Below, one piece after another: positions 39,202-47,129 of a stretch of 64,000 nt of DNA. Position 1 is the first letter of the stretch. Each line of letters opens with the position of its first letter. The DNA lies in NCBI RefSeq assembly GCF_017922435.1, contig NZ_VDEZ01000001.1, positions 1,426,001-1,490,000 on the forward strand, in the 5' to 3' direction. The position numbers were made by a program, and so were the translations under genes. The stretch is from Thalassospira sp. ER-Se-21-Dark (GTDB taxonomy: Bacteria > Pseudomonadota > Alphaproteobacteria > Rhodospirillales > Thalassospiraceae). Under the pieces are notes generated by a model. The model was not told the origin of the DNA. It ran no database searches and saw only the letters and a program-made list of their open reading frames with translations.

Positions 39202-40593
39202 ATGACCATCGATCCGAATTCCCTGTCTGCCCGCGAACTGGCCCGCCGCATCAAAAGCCGGGAAATGCGCGCCACCTCGGTCATTCGCCAAATGCTTGAT
39301 CGTGTGGCGCGGGTCAATCCGGCTATCAACGCCATCGTTCAGGATTGTGCAGATGACGCCATGCAAGAGGCAGAGCTGCTTGATGCCCGCATCGAGGCCG
39401 GGGACGCGGTCGGTCCCTTGGCTGGCATCCCTGTCACGATCAAGGTCATCTCCGATCAGGCGGGCTATGCCACCACCAATGGCACGACGCTGGCCGCCGA
39501 TCTGATCGCAACCCAAGACAGCCCGTTTTTGCGCAACATGCGCAGCAAGGGCGCGATTGTGATTGGCCGCACCAATACACCGGCCTTTTCCTATCGCTGG
39601 TTTACCTCCAACAAGGTGCATGGCACGACGCTTAATCCCCATAACCCGGCCCTCACATCGGGTGGATCCTCCGGCGGGGCCGGGGCGGCCACATCGTCCG
39701 GATTGGGTCATATCGGTCATGGAACGGATATCGCGGGCTCGGTGCGCTATCCGGCCTATGCCTGCGGCATTCAGGGATTGCGCCCCACCCATGGCCGCAT
39801 CCCGATGTTTAACCAGACCGGCGGTGATCGTCCGATTGGCGCGCAACTGATGGCGGTATCAGGACCGCTGGCGCGCAGGGTTGATGACCTTAGGCTCGGG
39901 CTTGAGGGCATGGCGGGCTATTCCCCCGATGATCCCTGGAGCGTGCCGATGCCGCTTCGCGGCCCCGATTTTGCCAAGCGTGTTGCCCTTGTCACCCATC
40001 CCGGCGGGATTGATACCGATCCGCGCATACTGGCCGATCTGGAACGTGCCGCCGAGATTTTCCGCGCCGCTGGCTGGACCGTGGAAATCCCGGAAATCCC
40101 CGAAATTCGCGAGGCCGTCGATCTTCAGATCGACCTTTGGCTTTCGGATGATCACGAAGCCAAACTGAAAGCCGCCCGGGCCGAAGACGATCCGGGCGCG
40201 ATTGCCCTTCTCGAACATTATGCTGATCGCGCCGCAGCGATTGATAAGGACACGTTTAGTAAGCTCTTTCTCCGCCGCTCGGCCCTGATCCGCGACTGGC
40301 GGGCGTTCCTTGAAGATTATCCGGTCGTCCTGATGCCGGTTTCGGCCGAGCTGCCATTTCGCAAGGACGAGGACCTTGAAGGTCCCGCAACCCTGACCCG
40401 CCTGTGGAACGCGCAATTGCCGCAAATCGCAATCCCGCTGCTGGGCCTTCCGGCGATCTCGATCTGCTCGGGTGTCGAAAACAATATCCCCTCGGGTGTT
40501 CAACTCATCGCGGCCCCCTGGCGCGAAGACATTTGCCTGACCGCTGGCGAGGTGCTTGAACAGGGCTTCGGTCTGCCACAAATGACGCTGTGA
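39202..40593 (+). CDS. Amidase, amidase-signature family
   Basis: A 463-residue hydrolase with the Ser-cisSer-Lys triad: Lys81 in GIPVTIKV, Ser156 in SGGSSGG and nucleophile Ser180 in DIAGSVR. It cleaves carboxylic amides to acid plus ammonia or amine. The ATG at 39202 opens MTIDPNSLSAREL, a usual start for the fold; a longer frame to 39061 overlaps the dehydrogenase. It is last in the operon and ends at a terminator. With the importer this suggests uptake and hydrolysis of an amide. The substrate is unknown. Confidence 0.9.
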   Translation: MTIDPNSLSARELARRIKSREMRATSVIRQMLDRVARVNPAINAIVQDCADDAMQEAELLDARIEAGDAVGPLAGIPVTIKVISDQAGYATTNGTTLAADLIATQDSPFLRNMRSKGAIVIGRTNTPAFSYRWFTSNKVHGTTLNPHNPALTSGGSSGGAGAATSSGLGHIGHGTDIAGSVRYPAYACGIQGLRPTHGRIPMFNQTGGDRPIGAQLMAVSGPLARRVDDLRLGLEGMAGYSPDDPWSVPMPLRGPDFAKRVALVTHPGGIDTDPRILADLERAAEIFRAAGWTVEIPEIPEIREAVDLQIDLWLSDDHEAKLKAARAEDDPGAIALLEHYADRAAAIDKDTFSKLFLRRSALIRDWRAFLEDYPVVLMPVSAELPFRKDEDLEGPATLTRLWNAQLPQIAIPLLGLPAISICSGVENNIPSGVQLIAAPWREDICLTAGEVLEQGFGLPQMTL

Positions 40594-40654
40594 TTACTGT
40601 TCGTCTAAATTGCTGTTTAAGTAATCAACTAATTTAGCTTAAGGCGAATATGCA

Positions 40655-40692
40655 AAAGCCAAAGGTGATGTAACTTTCATCTTTGGCTTTGC
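40655..40692. terminator. Terminator between amidase and glycosyltransferase
   Basis: Stem AAAGCCAAAGGTGA / TCATCTTTGGCTTT with one G-T pair and a 9-nt loop; T-rich flanks, stronger for the rightward operon. Confidence 0.7.
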
Positions 40693-40710
40693 TTTTGGCA
40701 TGTGATGCTG

Positions 40711-41916
40711 TCACCGGCTTTTTCTGCCAGACGCCAGATTCTCGATCAGGGTCGTTTGACGATCCAGGCACCGTCGAAGGTCAAAGTGATTAAGGATTGT
40801 CTTGCGGGCCCGTTCACGCAGGGGTGTCAGCTCGTCACGATGGGCAAGGCAAAACGCCATCTTCATCGCCAGCGCATCGCTGTCCCAGAAATCGGTCAGA
40901 AATCCGTTCTGTCGATCGCGGATCATGTCATAGCAGGGACCAGTGTCCGAGGCAATCACAGGCGCACCACACGCCATGGCTTCCAGTACCGACCAGGACA
41001 AAACAAACGGATATGTCAGGTAAACATGCAACGAACTGATCTGGTACATCCGGATCAGTTGGTCATGGGGGATCTGGCCCAGAAAGTGGATGCGTGACGG
41101 ATCGATTTGCGTTTCTGCCATCATCACATCACGCCACGTTCGCCCGTCCTTGCGCGCCTGTCCGTAACTGACGCCATCGCCCCCGGCGATCACGAACTGG
41201 GCATCGGGGTTTTGCTGGGCCAGTGTGGCGGCGGCACGCATAAAGGTCGGAAACCCGCGATAGGGTTCAAGATCGCGCGCGACATAGGTAATCACCTGAT
41301 CACGCGCGGTCAGCACCCGCCCATCGGGCAAGGTCAGACTGGCGTTTGGATTTGGTTGGCAGCGGTGGGTATCAATCCCGTCATGGCAAACGCCGATCTT
41401 GTGGTGATAGGCCGCCGGAAATGCCGATTTCTGCCATTTGGTCGGGCTGATCGCGGCATCAAGCTGATCCAGTGTCGTCAGTTGGGCCGCATTGCGCACC
41501 CGAAGTTGGGCGCGTTTCGCCAATGTGATTTCATCATCGGGATCAAAGCCCACGTCGCGCCCGGTGGCGTGATAATAATGTTCACAATAACCGATCAGGG
41601 GTGTTTTGGGCATAACGTCGCGGGCAAACATCATGCTGCCCCAACCAATATGGCCGTAAACAATGTCCGGTGCGCCTTCTTCGCGCACAAGGCTTTCAAG
41701 GGTTCTGGCGGCCTTAAGTCCCACATCCTGATGATATTGCGCAAACGGTATGGCAGGCGGTGGGGCTGTGACAGGCTGGCGGAGTGTCCGGATGCCGGGC
41801 AGGCGCACATTCATTGCTTCGCACAGGAAGGAAACCTGCCATCCGGCATCGGCCAGATGGCAGGCAAGATGTACAAACTGTCCCGGTCCATGACGATGAA
41901 CGAGGACAATCTTCAT
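40711..41916 (-). CDS. Glycosyltransferase, GT4 family
   Basis: A 401-residue GT-B glycosyltransferase. It opens MKIVLVHRHGPGQFVHLA with a glycine-rich acceptor loop, has the linker DLEPYRGFPTFMRAA, and the donor-site motif SWSVLEAMACGAPVIASD, the GT4 E-x(7)-E region. It would transfer a sugar from a nucleotide donor to a glycan. The ATG overlaps the MarR stop by ATGA, so it is co-translated with an LdtR-like regulator. It faces away from the type I secretion genes but belongs to the same locus in theme. Confidence 0.88.
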   Translation of the reverse strand: MKIVLVHRHGPGQFVHLACHLADAGWQVSFLCEAMNVRLPGIRTLRQPVTAPPPAIPFAQYHQDVGLKAARTLESLVREEGAPDIVYGHIGWGSMMFARDVMPKTPLIGYCEHYYHATGRDVGFDPDDEITLAKRAQLRVRNAAQLTTLDQLDAAISPTKWQKSAFPAAYHHKIGVCHDGIDTHRCQPNPNASLTLPDGRVLTARDQVITYVARDLEPYRGFPTFMRAAATLAQQNPDAQFVIAGGDGVSYGQARKDGRTWRDVMMAETQIDPSRIHFLGQIPHDQLIRMYQISSLHVYLTYPFVLSWSVLEAMACGAPVIASDTGPCYDMIRDRQNGFLTDFWDSDALAMKMAFCLAHRDELTPLRERARKTILNHFDLRRCLDRQTTLIENLASGRKSR

Positions 41917-42413
41917 CGTCTGTTTCGTGCCTCCTGCACGGCGACGGACCCATTGATGGGAACACCCCCGTACCTGAGCGTCTGTGTCCAGAATTCTTCC
42001 AGTCTGCGCAACGTACGCAGCGCTGTTTCCATCTCCTGCTGGTCTTCAAGATTGTTGGTCAGGGCGTCGTGATATTCTTCGTGGAATTCGTGCAATGCCT
42101 GACAGAGTTCATGGCCCTTTTTGGTCAATTTCAAACGGGCAGAACGCCTGTCCCGCGCCATGACCTGACGTTCGACATAGCCCGATTCCGCGAGCTGTTT
42201 AAGATTATAAGACGCGTTTGAACCCATATAGTGGCCACGATCAAGAAGATCGCGCACCGAGAGTTCGTCTTCGCCAATGGTAAAAAGCAGCGCCACTTGC
42301 GCCGGGCTGATGTCATCCTTTCCGAGTCGAATGAGATCTACCCGTAACAAATCCGCAAACCGCCGATAGATCCGCTCGACGGTATTTGCCAGTTCAAGAT
42401 GAGTGACGGTCAT
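41913..42413 (-). CDS. MarR family regulator, LdtR-like
   Basis: A 166-residue winged-helix regulator. The region from ELANTVERIYRRF through ISPAQVALLFTIGEDELSVRDLL to GHYMGSNASYNLKQLAESGYV strongly resembles alphaproteobacterial LdtR, a MarR regulator tied to cell envelope and stress genes. The wing is DRRSARLKLTKKG. ATG at 42413 preferred; the longer frame adds a non-homologous leader. It overlaps the glycosyltransferase by ATGA and is divergent from the secretion ATPase, which it may control via palindromes at 42507 or 42563. Confidence 0.82.
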   Translation of the reverse strand: MTVTHLELANTVERIYRRFADLLRVDLIRLGKDDISPAQVALLFTIGEDELSVRDLLDRGHYMGSNASYNLKQLAESGYVERQVMARDRRSARLKLTKKGHELCQALHEFHEEYHDALTNNLEDQQEMETALRTLRRLEEFWTQTLRYGGVPINGSVAVQEARNRR

Positions 42414-42506
42414 GAGTTTCGATCCGTTATCTGGTCCCAAGCGAGAGTTGATGCCAAGGCGCAATTGCCCTGACACAAATTTCGTATTGGGGAAGATAAC
42501 AAGACG

Positions 42507-42520
42507 TTGTTCTTGAACAA
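42507..42520. promoter_or_regulatory. Palindrome TTGTTCTTGAACAA
   Basis: A perfect 6-bp-arm inverted repeat with a 2-bp centre, 94 bp ahead of the LdtR-like gene. It has the size of a MarR site; autoregulation is inferred. Confidence 0.4.
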
Positions 42521-42562
42521 TTTTTCCGAACGCCTCTTTCTTCCCGCAGGTTTGCTCGTTGT

Positions 42563-42606
42563 ACGGAAGTAATTCGAAAGTATTTTTATTTTTGAATTAC
42601 TTCCGT
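42563..42606. promoter_or_regulatory. Long inverted repeat ACGGAAGTAATTC ahead of secretion operon
   Basis: Perfect 13-bp arms (42563-42575 and 42594-42606) around 18 A+T-rich bases, in the divergent region between the MarR-type regulator and the secretion ATPase. It may be a pair of operators or an RNA hairpin. Confidence 0.55.
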
Positions 42607-42741
42607 TGTTAATGTTTTTACATTGACTAATCATCAACATGAGATCGACATATTTAATTTTATTGTAGATCATCCTGTCATCGCAACTATGTGATTAGAT
42701 TGCGGAAAAACTATGACTTTTGCTTAATTGGATGATTTTCG

Positions 42742-44556
42742 ATGCAATTTCGCCGCAAAAAGCTGGCAAAACCGGTGGATTCGCCTGTGAATTCGCACGC
42801 GAATTCGAAGGAAGCCCGGCCCGAACTTGATGCAAGATCGGTCATTCGCGAGGCCCGCTTTACGTTCGTGCGCGGGCTTGGATGGGCCGGTGTCATGAGC
42901 GGCTTCATCAATATCCTTCAACTTACCGTGCCGCTGTTCATGCTTCAGGTGCATGACCGCGTGATCAACAGTCAAAGCACCGATACCCTGCTTTTGCTTC
43001 TGGTGATCGCGGTCTGTGCGATCATTCTGTATGGCATCCTTGATTTCGTGCGCGCACTTGTCTTTCAGGAAATGGCAAAGTCGCTTTTGCGCCGGTTGAA
43101 CCTGCCGGCAATTTCGGCGGCCATGCGTGTGGCACTTGAAAAAGGATCGCTGCACGGCACCCAGGTCCTGCGCGACCTTTCTGATCTGCGCAACTTCATC
43201 ACCGGCACCACCATCGCCGCTCCGCTTGAAGCGATCTGGTCGCCGATTTTCCTTTTCGTGATGTTTGCCCTGCATCCCTATTACGGGATTGCCGGGCTGG
43301 TGGCGGTTTTGACCCTGATTGGGTTAAGCCTGCTCGGTGATGTGATGGTCCGTCAGGTCACCAAGGAAGGAACAGACGCCAATCTGCGCAATATCGGCGA
43401 TATCGGATCGACGGTTTCAAACGCCGAAGTGATCGAGGCAATGGGCATGATGCCAGCCCTCGCCCTGCGCTGGCGTCAGGCACAAATCCACGCCAGCGAA
43501 TTGCTTGATGTCGGCAACGTGCGCAGCAAGGGCATGTATTCCATCACCCGCTCTGCCCGGTTTGGCATGCAGATCATTGTGCTGGCCATGGGGGCCTACC
43601 TTGTCATTCAGGGCGAAACCACGCCGGGTGCCATGATCGGCGGGACCGTGATCATGGGGCGGCTGTTGCTGCCGTTTGATAATGTCACCCGCGACTGGCG
43701 GGCATGGGTCGGGGCGTTTTCATCGTGGAAACGCATTCGATTGATGCTCGAAGAAAGCCAGTCCGAACGCGAAATCAAACCAACCCCGCGTTCCGAAGGT
43801 CCGCTGGTTGTCGATAATCTGGTCTATGCCGTCCCGGGCTCAAATGTGCCGGTGCTGCGCGGGATCAGTTTCGAACTGTCGCCGGGCGATATATTGGGTG
43901 TGGTCGGGCCGTCTGCGGCCGGGAAATCAACCCTTTCAAGATTGCTGGTCGGCACGGCAAAGCCTGCGACGGGCGGTGTCTATCTTGACGGGCATAATGC
44001 CTATCTCTGGGAGCGCGGATCATTTGGCGACATGGTCGGCTATCTGCCGCAATCGGTATCGCTTCTGAACGGTACCATCCGCGACAATATAAGCCGCATG
44101 CGCGACGCAAGCCCGCGCAAGGTGATCGAGGCTGCCCGTGCGGCCGGTGTGCATGAAATGATCGGGCGATTGCCGCTGGGCTATGACACGCCGATTGGTG
44201 CCGGCCGACATACCCTGTCTGGCGGGCAGCAACAGCGCATTGCTTTGGCGCGCGCGCTTTATGGCTGGCCGCGCCTCTTGGTGCTTGATGAACCCAATGC
44301 CAACCTGGATGCCGAGGGCGAAGCATCCCTTATCCGTGCTGTGCGCCAGGCTGCGGATTCCGGTGCAATGGTGGTGCTGATCGCGCACCGTCAAAGCATC
44401 ATGCAATATGCCAACAAGCTTTTGGTGATGCAGGACGGACGGGTCAAACAGTTCGGCGAACGAACAGACGTGATTCGCAATCTGTCCAATGAAAGCGACG
44501 ACATCAAAAGCCTCCCCCCGGTAAAGCGTAAACATGAAAACGGAGGTGCGGCATGA
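42742..44556 (+). CDS. Type I secretion ATP-binding/permease protein (PrtD/HlyB-like)
   Basis: A 604-residue ABC exporter. Six transmembrane helices fill residues about 50-330 (opening FVRGLGWAGVMSGFINILQL); the nucleotide-binding domain has Walker A GPSAAGKST near 389, signature LSGGQQQRIALARAL near 493 and Walker B LLVLDEPNANLD. There is no peptidase C39 domain, as expected for PrtD-type exporters that pass RTX proteins in one step across both membranes. The ribosome binding site is weak. Its stop overlaps the HlyD-type gene by ATGA. The likely cargo is the RTX protein at 46265. No TolC gene is in the window. Confidence 0.93.
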   Translation: MQFRRKKLAKPVDSPVNSHANSKEARPELDARSVIREARFTFVRGLGWAGVMSGFINILQLTVPLFMLQVHDRVINSQSTDTLLLLLVIAVCAIILYGILDFVRALVFQEMAKSLLRRLNLPAISAAMRVALEKGSLHGTQVLRDLSDLRNFITGTTIAAPLEAIWSPIFLFVMFALHPYYGIAGLVAVLTLIGLSLLGDVMVRQVTKEGTDANLRNIGDIGSTVSNAEVIEAMGMMPALALRWRQAQIHASELLDVGNVRSKGMYSITRSARFGMQIIVLAMGAYLVIQGETTPGAMIGGTVIMGRLLLPFDNVTRDWRAWVGAFSSWKRIRLMLEESQSEREIKPTPRSEGPLVVDNLVYAVPGSNVPVLRGISFELSPGDILGVVGPSAAGKSTLSRLLVGTAKPATGGVYLDGHNAYLWERGSFGDMVGYLPQSVSLLNGTIRDNISRMRDASPRKVIEAARAAGVHEMIGRLPLGYDTPIGAGRHTLSGGQQQRIALARALYGWPRLLVLDEPNANLDAEGEASLIRAVRQAADSGAMVVLIAHRQSIMQYANKLLVMQDGRVKQFGERTDVIRNLSNESDDIKSLPPVKRKHENGGAA

Positions 44557-45935
44557 CCCGTGTCATTAATCTTGAAGGCGGTGGCGCGGCACTCCCGGCC
44601 GAAGAACCGCAAGTCGCCTGGCACCAGATCCTCTCGGAAGAACGCGAAGCATCGCGCCAAAGCCTGCGCAAGCCGATCCTGGCCGGATTGTTCGTCATTG
44701 TGCTGGGGTTTGGCGGGTTTCTGACCTGGGGCTTTACCGCCGAACTCGATAGCGCGGCTGTTGCGACCGGCTCGGTGATTGTCGATTCGAAAAAGAAAGT
44801 CGTTAATCACTATGAGGGCGGCATCCTCAAACAGCTTCTGGTCGAGGAAGGCGAAAAAGTCACCGCGGGCCAGACCCTTGCCCTTCTTGATGGCACACGT
44901 AGCGAGTCGGAGCTCGGCCAGTTGCGCGGTGAACGGTTTGGTCTGATGGCCAAGCTTGCCCGGTTGCGCGCCGAACAGCGCGGCCAGGAAAACATCACCT
45001 TCCCACAGGAACTTCTCGCCAGTGACGAGGCCTATGTCGCCGATATCCTCAGCGATGAAAAACGCCTGTTTGCCAAGCGCAAGGAAGTCTATGCCGCCAA
45101 ACGTGATGCCCAGGCCAAACAGATCGAACAGTTCGAGGCCGAAGCCGAAGCACTGGTCTCACAGATCAAAGCCCGCACACGTCAGGAAAAGCTCGTCGCC
45201 GAACAGCTTGCGGGGATTCGCCAACTGGCCGAAAAGGGCTTCGCCACCCGCACCCAACTGGTCGAGATTGAAAATAACTGGTCGGATCTGGTCGGTGATA
45301 TGGGCGAATTCAAAGCCCAGCGTGCCGCCGCCCAACAGCAAAAGGCCGAAGCCGAGATCAATCTCGCCTCGATTGAAATGGAATGGCAAAGCGATATCGC
45401 AACGGAAATTCAGGAAGCCCAGCTTGCCTTGAACGACGTCACCCAACGTATCCGCGCAAGTCAGGACGTGCTTGATCGCCTCGAAGTGCGTGCACCCCAG
45501 GCCGGAACGGTTGCCAACATCCAGATCAGAACCCCCGGCGGTGTGATCAGTCCGGCCGAACCGATCATGGATATCATCCCCGAAGATGAGCCACTGGTGA
45601 TCGAAGCACGGATCAACCGACAGGATATCGACTCGGTCCAGGTCGGATCAAAGGCGCAAATTCGCCTGACCGCCTATAGTCAGCGTCGACTGGCCCCCCT
45701 GAATGGTGAGGTAAGCTATGTTGCCGCTGACCAGACCGTCGATGAACAGCGCGATGCGTCTTACTATATCGTGCGGGCGGCGATTGATCCGGCCGAACTG
45801 GCAAAACATGATGACATCAATCTGCGTCCGGGCATGCCAGCCAACATTCTGGTTCTGAAAACCCCGCGCAAGGCCATCGATTACCTGATCGATCCCATCA
45901 CCCAAAGCATGGAAAAGGCCTTCCGCGAGGAATAA
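44553..45935 (+). CDS. HlyD-family type I secretion adaptor (PrtE-like)
   Basis: A 460-residue membrane fusion protein. A short cytoplasmic part is followed by one transmembrane helix (41-60), then a periplasmic biotinyl-lipoyl fold (VDSKKKVVNHYEGG), a coiled-coil hairpin (about 120-300, rich in Glu, Lys and Gln) and a beta-barrel with RAPQAGTVANIQIRTPGGVI. It links the inner-membrane exporter to an outer-membrane TolC. Overlaps the ATPase gene by ATGA and is followed by a terminator. Confidence 0.93.
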   Translation: MTRVINLEGGGAALPAEEPQVAWHQILSEEREASRQSLRKPILAGLFVIVLGFGGFLTWGFTAELDSAAVATGSVIVDSKKKVVNHYEGGILKQLLVEEGEKVTAGQTLALLDGTRSESELGQLRGERFGLMAKLARLRAEQRGQENITFPQELLASDEAYVADILSDEKRLFAKRKEVYAAKRDAQAKQIEQFEAEAEALVSQIKARTRQEKLVAEQLAGIRQLAEKGFATRTQLVEIENNWSDLVGDMGEFKAQRAAAQQQKAEAEINLASIEMEWQSDIATEIQEAQLALNDVTQRIRASQDVLDRLEVRAPQAGTVANIQIRTPGGVISPAEPIMDIIPEDEPLVIEARINRQDIDSVQVGSKAQIRLTAYSQRRLAPLNGEVSYVAADQTVDEQRDASYYIVRAAIDPAELAKHDDINLRPGMPANILVLKTPRKAIDYLIDPITQSMEKAFREE

Positions 45936-45964
45936 TCGCCTTTGCGAATATGGGCTCGATCCCC

Positions 45965-46003
45965 GGGCTGCACCCGTTTGTCGGCGGGGCAGCCCTTTTC
46001 TTT
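45965..46003 (+). terminator. Terminator of the secretion operon
   Basis: Stem GGGCTGC(A)CCCG / CGGGGCAGCCC with a loop of about 8 nt, followed by TTTTCTTTT. The RTX gene is therefore separately transcribed. Confidence 0.8.
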
Positions 46004-46096
46004 TCAAGTATAGATCGAATTTTGAACCAAATAATAAGTAAAATTGAATTAGTATTCAGACAATAAATGTAATGAATCTCAAACTAAGTCATAATG

Positions 46097-46125
46097 TTGA
46101 CAAAATAAAAACACGACAATACCCT
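46097..46125 (+). promoter_or_regulatory. Candidate promoter of the RTX gene
   Basis: TTGACA followed after 17 bp by TACCCT, in an A+T-rich patch about 140 bp before the RTX start. The -35 is perfect and the -10 is weak, which may point to an activator. Confidence 0.4.
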
Positions 46126-46153
46126 CCAATGACAAAGTAAAAAAATATAGGAT

Positions 46154-46216
46154 TTCTGAGTGGTCGTTTCCACGGGGCTCAGAACGTCCAGAGGGAACGG
46201 CCATCCTCTCGTGAGG
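46154..46216 (+). ncRNA. Folded leader of the RTX gene with alternative stems
   Basis: Stem A pairs TTCTGAG (46154-46160) with CTCAGAA (46178-46184). Stem B would pair TGGTCGTTTCC (46161-46171) with GGGAACGGCCA (46193-46203), with two G-U pairs, and excludes or knots with stem A. Stem C is CCTC-TCGT-GAGG (46205-46216). The AAGGAGG ribosome binding site lies some 35 bp downstream. Candidate cis-regulatory leader; folding was done by eye and no known riboswitch is recognised. Confidence 0.35.
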
Positions 46217-46264
46217 GAAATATCCCCACGATGTCATTAATGTTGGGACACGAAGGAGGATTAC

Positions 46265-47059
46265 ATGGCAACTCTCGAAGGCGGCGCCTTTGATGATGCG
46301 CTTCTCGGATCTCGTTTCAGTGACGTCATTTTCGGACGTGGCGGAGACGATACAATCTTCGGACAAGGTAATGATGACGTGCTGTTTGGCGAAGAAGGCG
46401 ATGATGCCTTGTTCGGCGGATCGGGCGACGATGTTGCCGTTGGTGGCGAAGGTGATGATGTCCTGTTCGGTGGATCGGGTGACGATGCACTGATCGGGGG
46501 CGACGGCAGCGACCTGATGATGGGTGGCTCCGGTGAGGATGTTCTGTCAGGGGGTGCGGATTCCGACATCCTGCTTGGCGGTTCAGACAATGACGTTCTC
46601 GACGGCGGATCAGGCAATGATGTCCTGATCGGCGGTGCAGGCGACGATATCGTTCTCGGCGGTGGCGGAGACGATGTCATGCTTGGCGGTTCTGGAGACG
46701 ATGTGCTTCAGGGCGGCGAGGGTGATGACCTGATGCTTGGCGGCTCCGGGGATGATGTCCTCGAAGGCGGCGCAGGCGATGACATCATGTCTGGTGGTTC
46801 CGGTGCAGACACCTTTGTCTTCTCCGGCGGCGGCGGCAACGACGTCGTACTCGACTTCCAGGCTGGCGAAGACATGCTTTCCATTAGCAGCAACATCAAC
46901 GACACCGGCATCGCAAGTGCCGATGATGTCGCTGCGCGTGCAACGCAAGTCGGTGCCAACACCGTCATCGATCTTGGCAATGGGGATTCGATTACCCTCA
47001 ACAATGTCGATGCCGAAGACGTACAGGACGATCCGGACAGCTTCTTTAGCGTCCAGTAA
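46265..47059 (+). CDS. RTX calcium-binding protein, almost pure repeat
   Basis: A 264-residue acidic secreted protein. Residues 23-184 are 18 uninterrupted nonapeptides of the type GGSGDDVL-x, preceded by two degenerate units, so repeats run from residue 5. They would fold as a calcium-bound parallel beta-roll outside the cell. The last 80 residues (GADTFVFSGGGGNDVVLDF onward) match the C-terminal region carrying the uncleaved type I secretion signal. No catalytic or adhesin domain is present. A very strong AAGGAGG precedes the ATG. Likely exported by the adjacent ABC-HlyD pair; structural or matrix role inferred. Confidence 0.93.
   Translation: MATLEGGAFDDALLGSRFSDVIFGRGGDDTIFGQGNDDVLFGEEGDDALFGGSGDDVAVGGEGDDVLFGGSGDDALIGGDGSDLMMGGSGEDVLSGGADSDILLGGSDNDVLDGGSGNDVLIGGAGDDIVLGGGGDDVMLGGSGDDVLQGGEGDDLMLGGSGDDVLEGGAGDDIMSGGSGADTFVFSGGGGNDVVLDFQAGEDMLSISSNINDTGIASADDVAARATQVGANTVIDLGNGDSITLNNVDAEDVQDDPDSFFSVQ
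46277..46816 (+). repeat. Tandem 27-bp coding repeats (RTX nonapeptides)
   Basis: About 20 consecutive 27-bp units encoding the nonapeptides above. Units are similar but not identical at DNA level, so they are coding repeats kept by protein selection rather than a recent expansion. Confidence 0.9.
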
Positions 47060-47070
47060 TCCGTTGGCGG

Positions 47071-47094
47071 CGTCCGCAGCTTCGGCTGCGGGCG
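47071..47094 (+). promoter_or_regulatory. UUCG-capped hairpin after the RTX gene
   Basis: Stem CGTCCGCAGC / GCTGCGGGCG (one G-T pair) capped by a TTCG tetraloop, in the 70-bp gap before the next gene. There is no T tract, so it is more likely an mRNA 3' stabiliser or processing site than a full terminator. Confidence 0.6.
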
Positions 47095-47129
47095 ACCCGT
47101 CCTGAACTTCAAGTTAGTGAAAGATTGTC

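Larger units (their letters stand above)
42414..42741. other. Divergent region, LdtR-like gene / secretion ATPase
   Basis: About 330 bp, clearly more A+T rich than its surroundings from about 42580 on. It holds the two inverted repeats listed at 42507 and 42563. No gene seen. Confidence 0.5.
45936..46264. other. Intergenic region secretion operon-RTX gene
   Basis: About 330 bp with the terminator at 45965, an unusually A+T-rich stretch at about 46005-46150, the promoter candidate at 46097 and the folded leader. No gene seen. Confidence 0.55.

Noticed and set aside
46277-46816. Regular 27-bp repeats considered as CRISPR or satellite DNA
   Set aside because: Units are contiguous, in frame, vary in sequence and encode RTX nonapeptides; there are no spacers and no cas genes.
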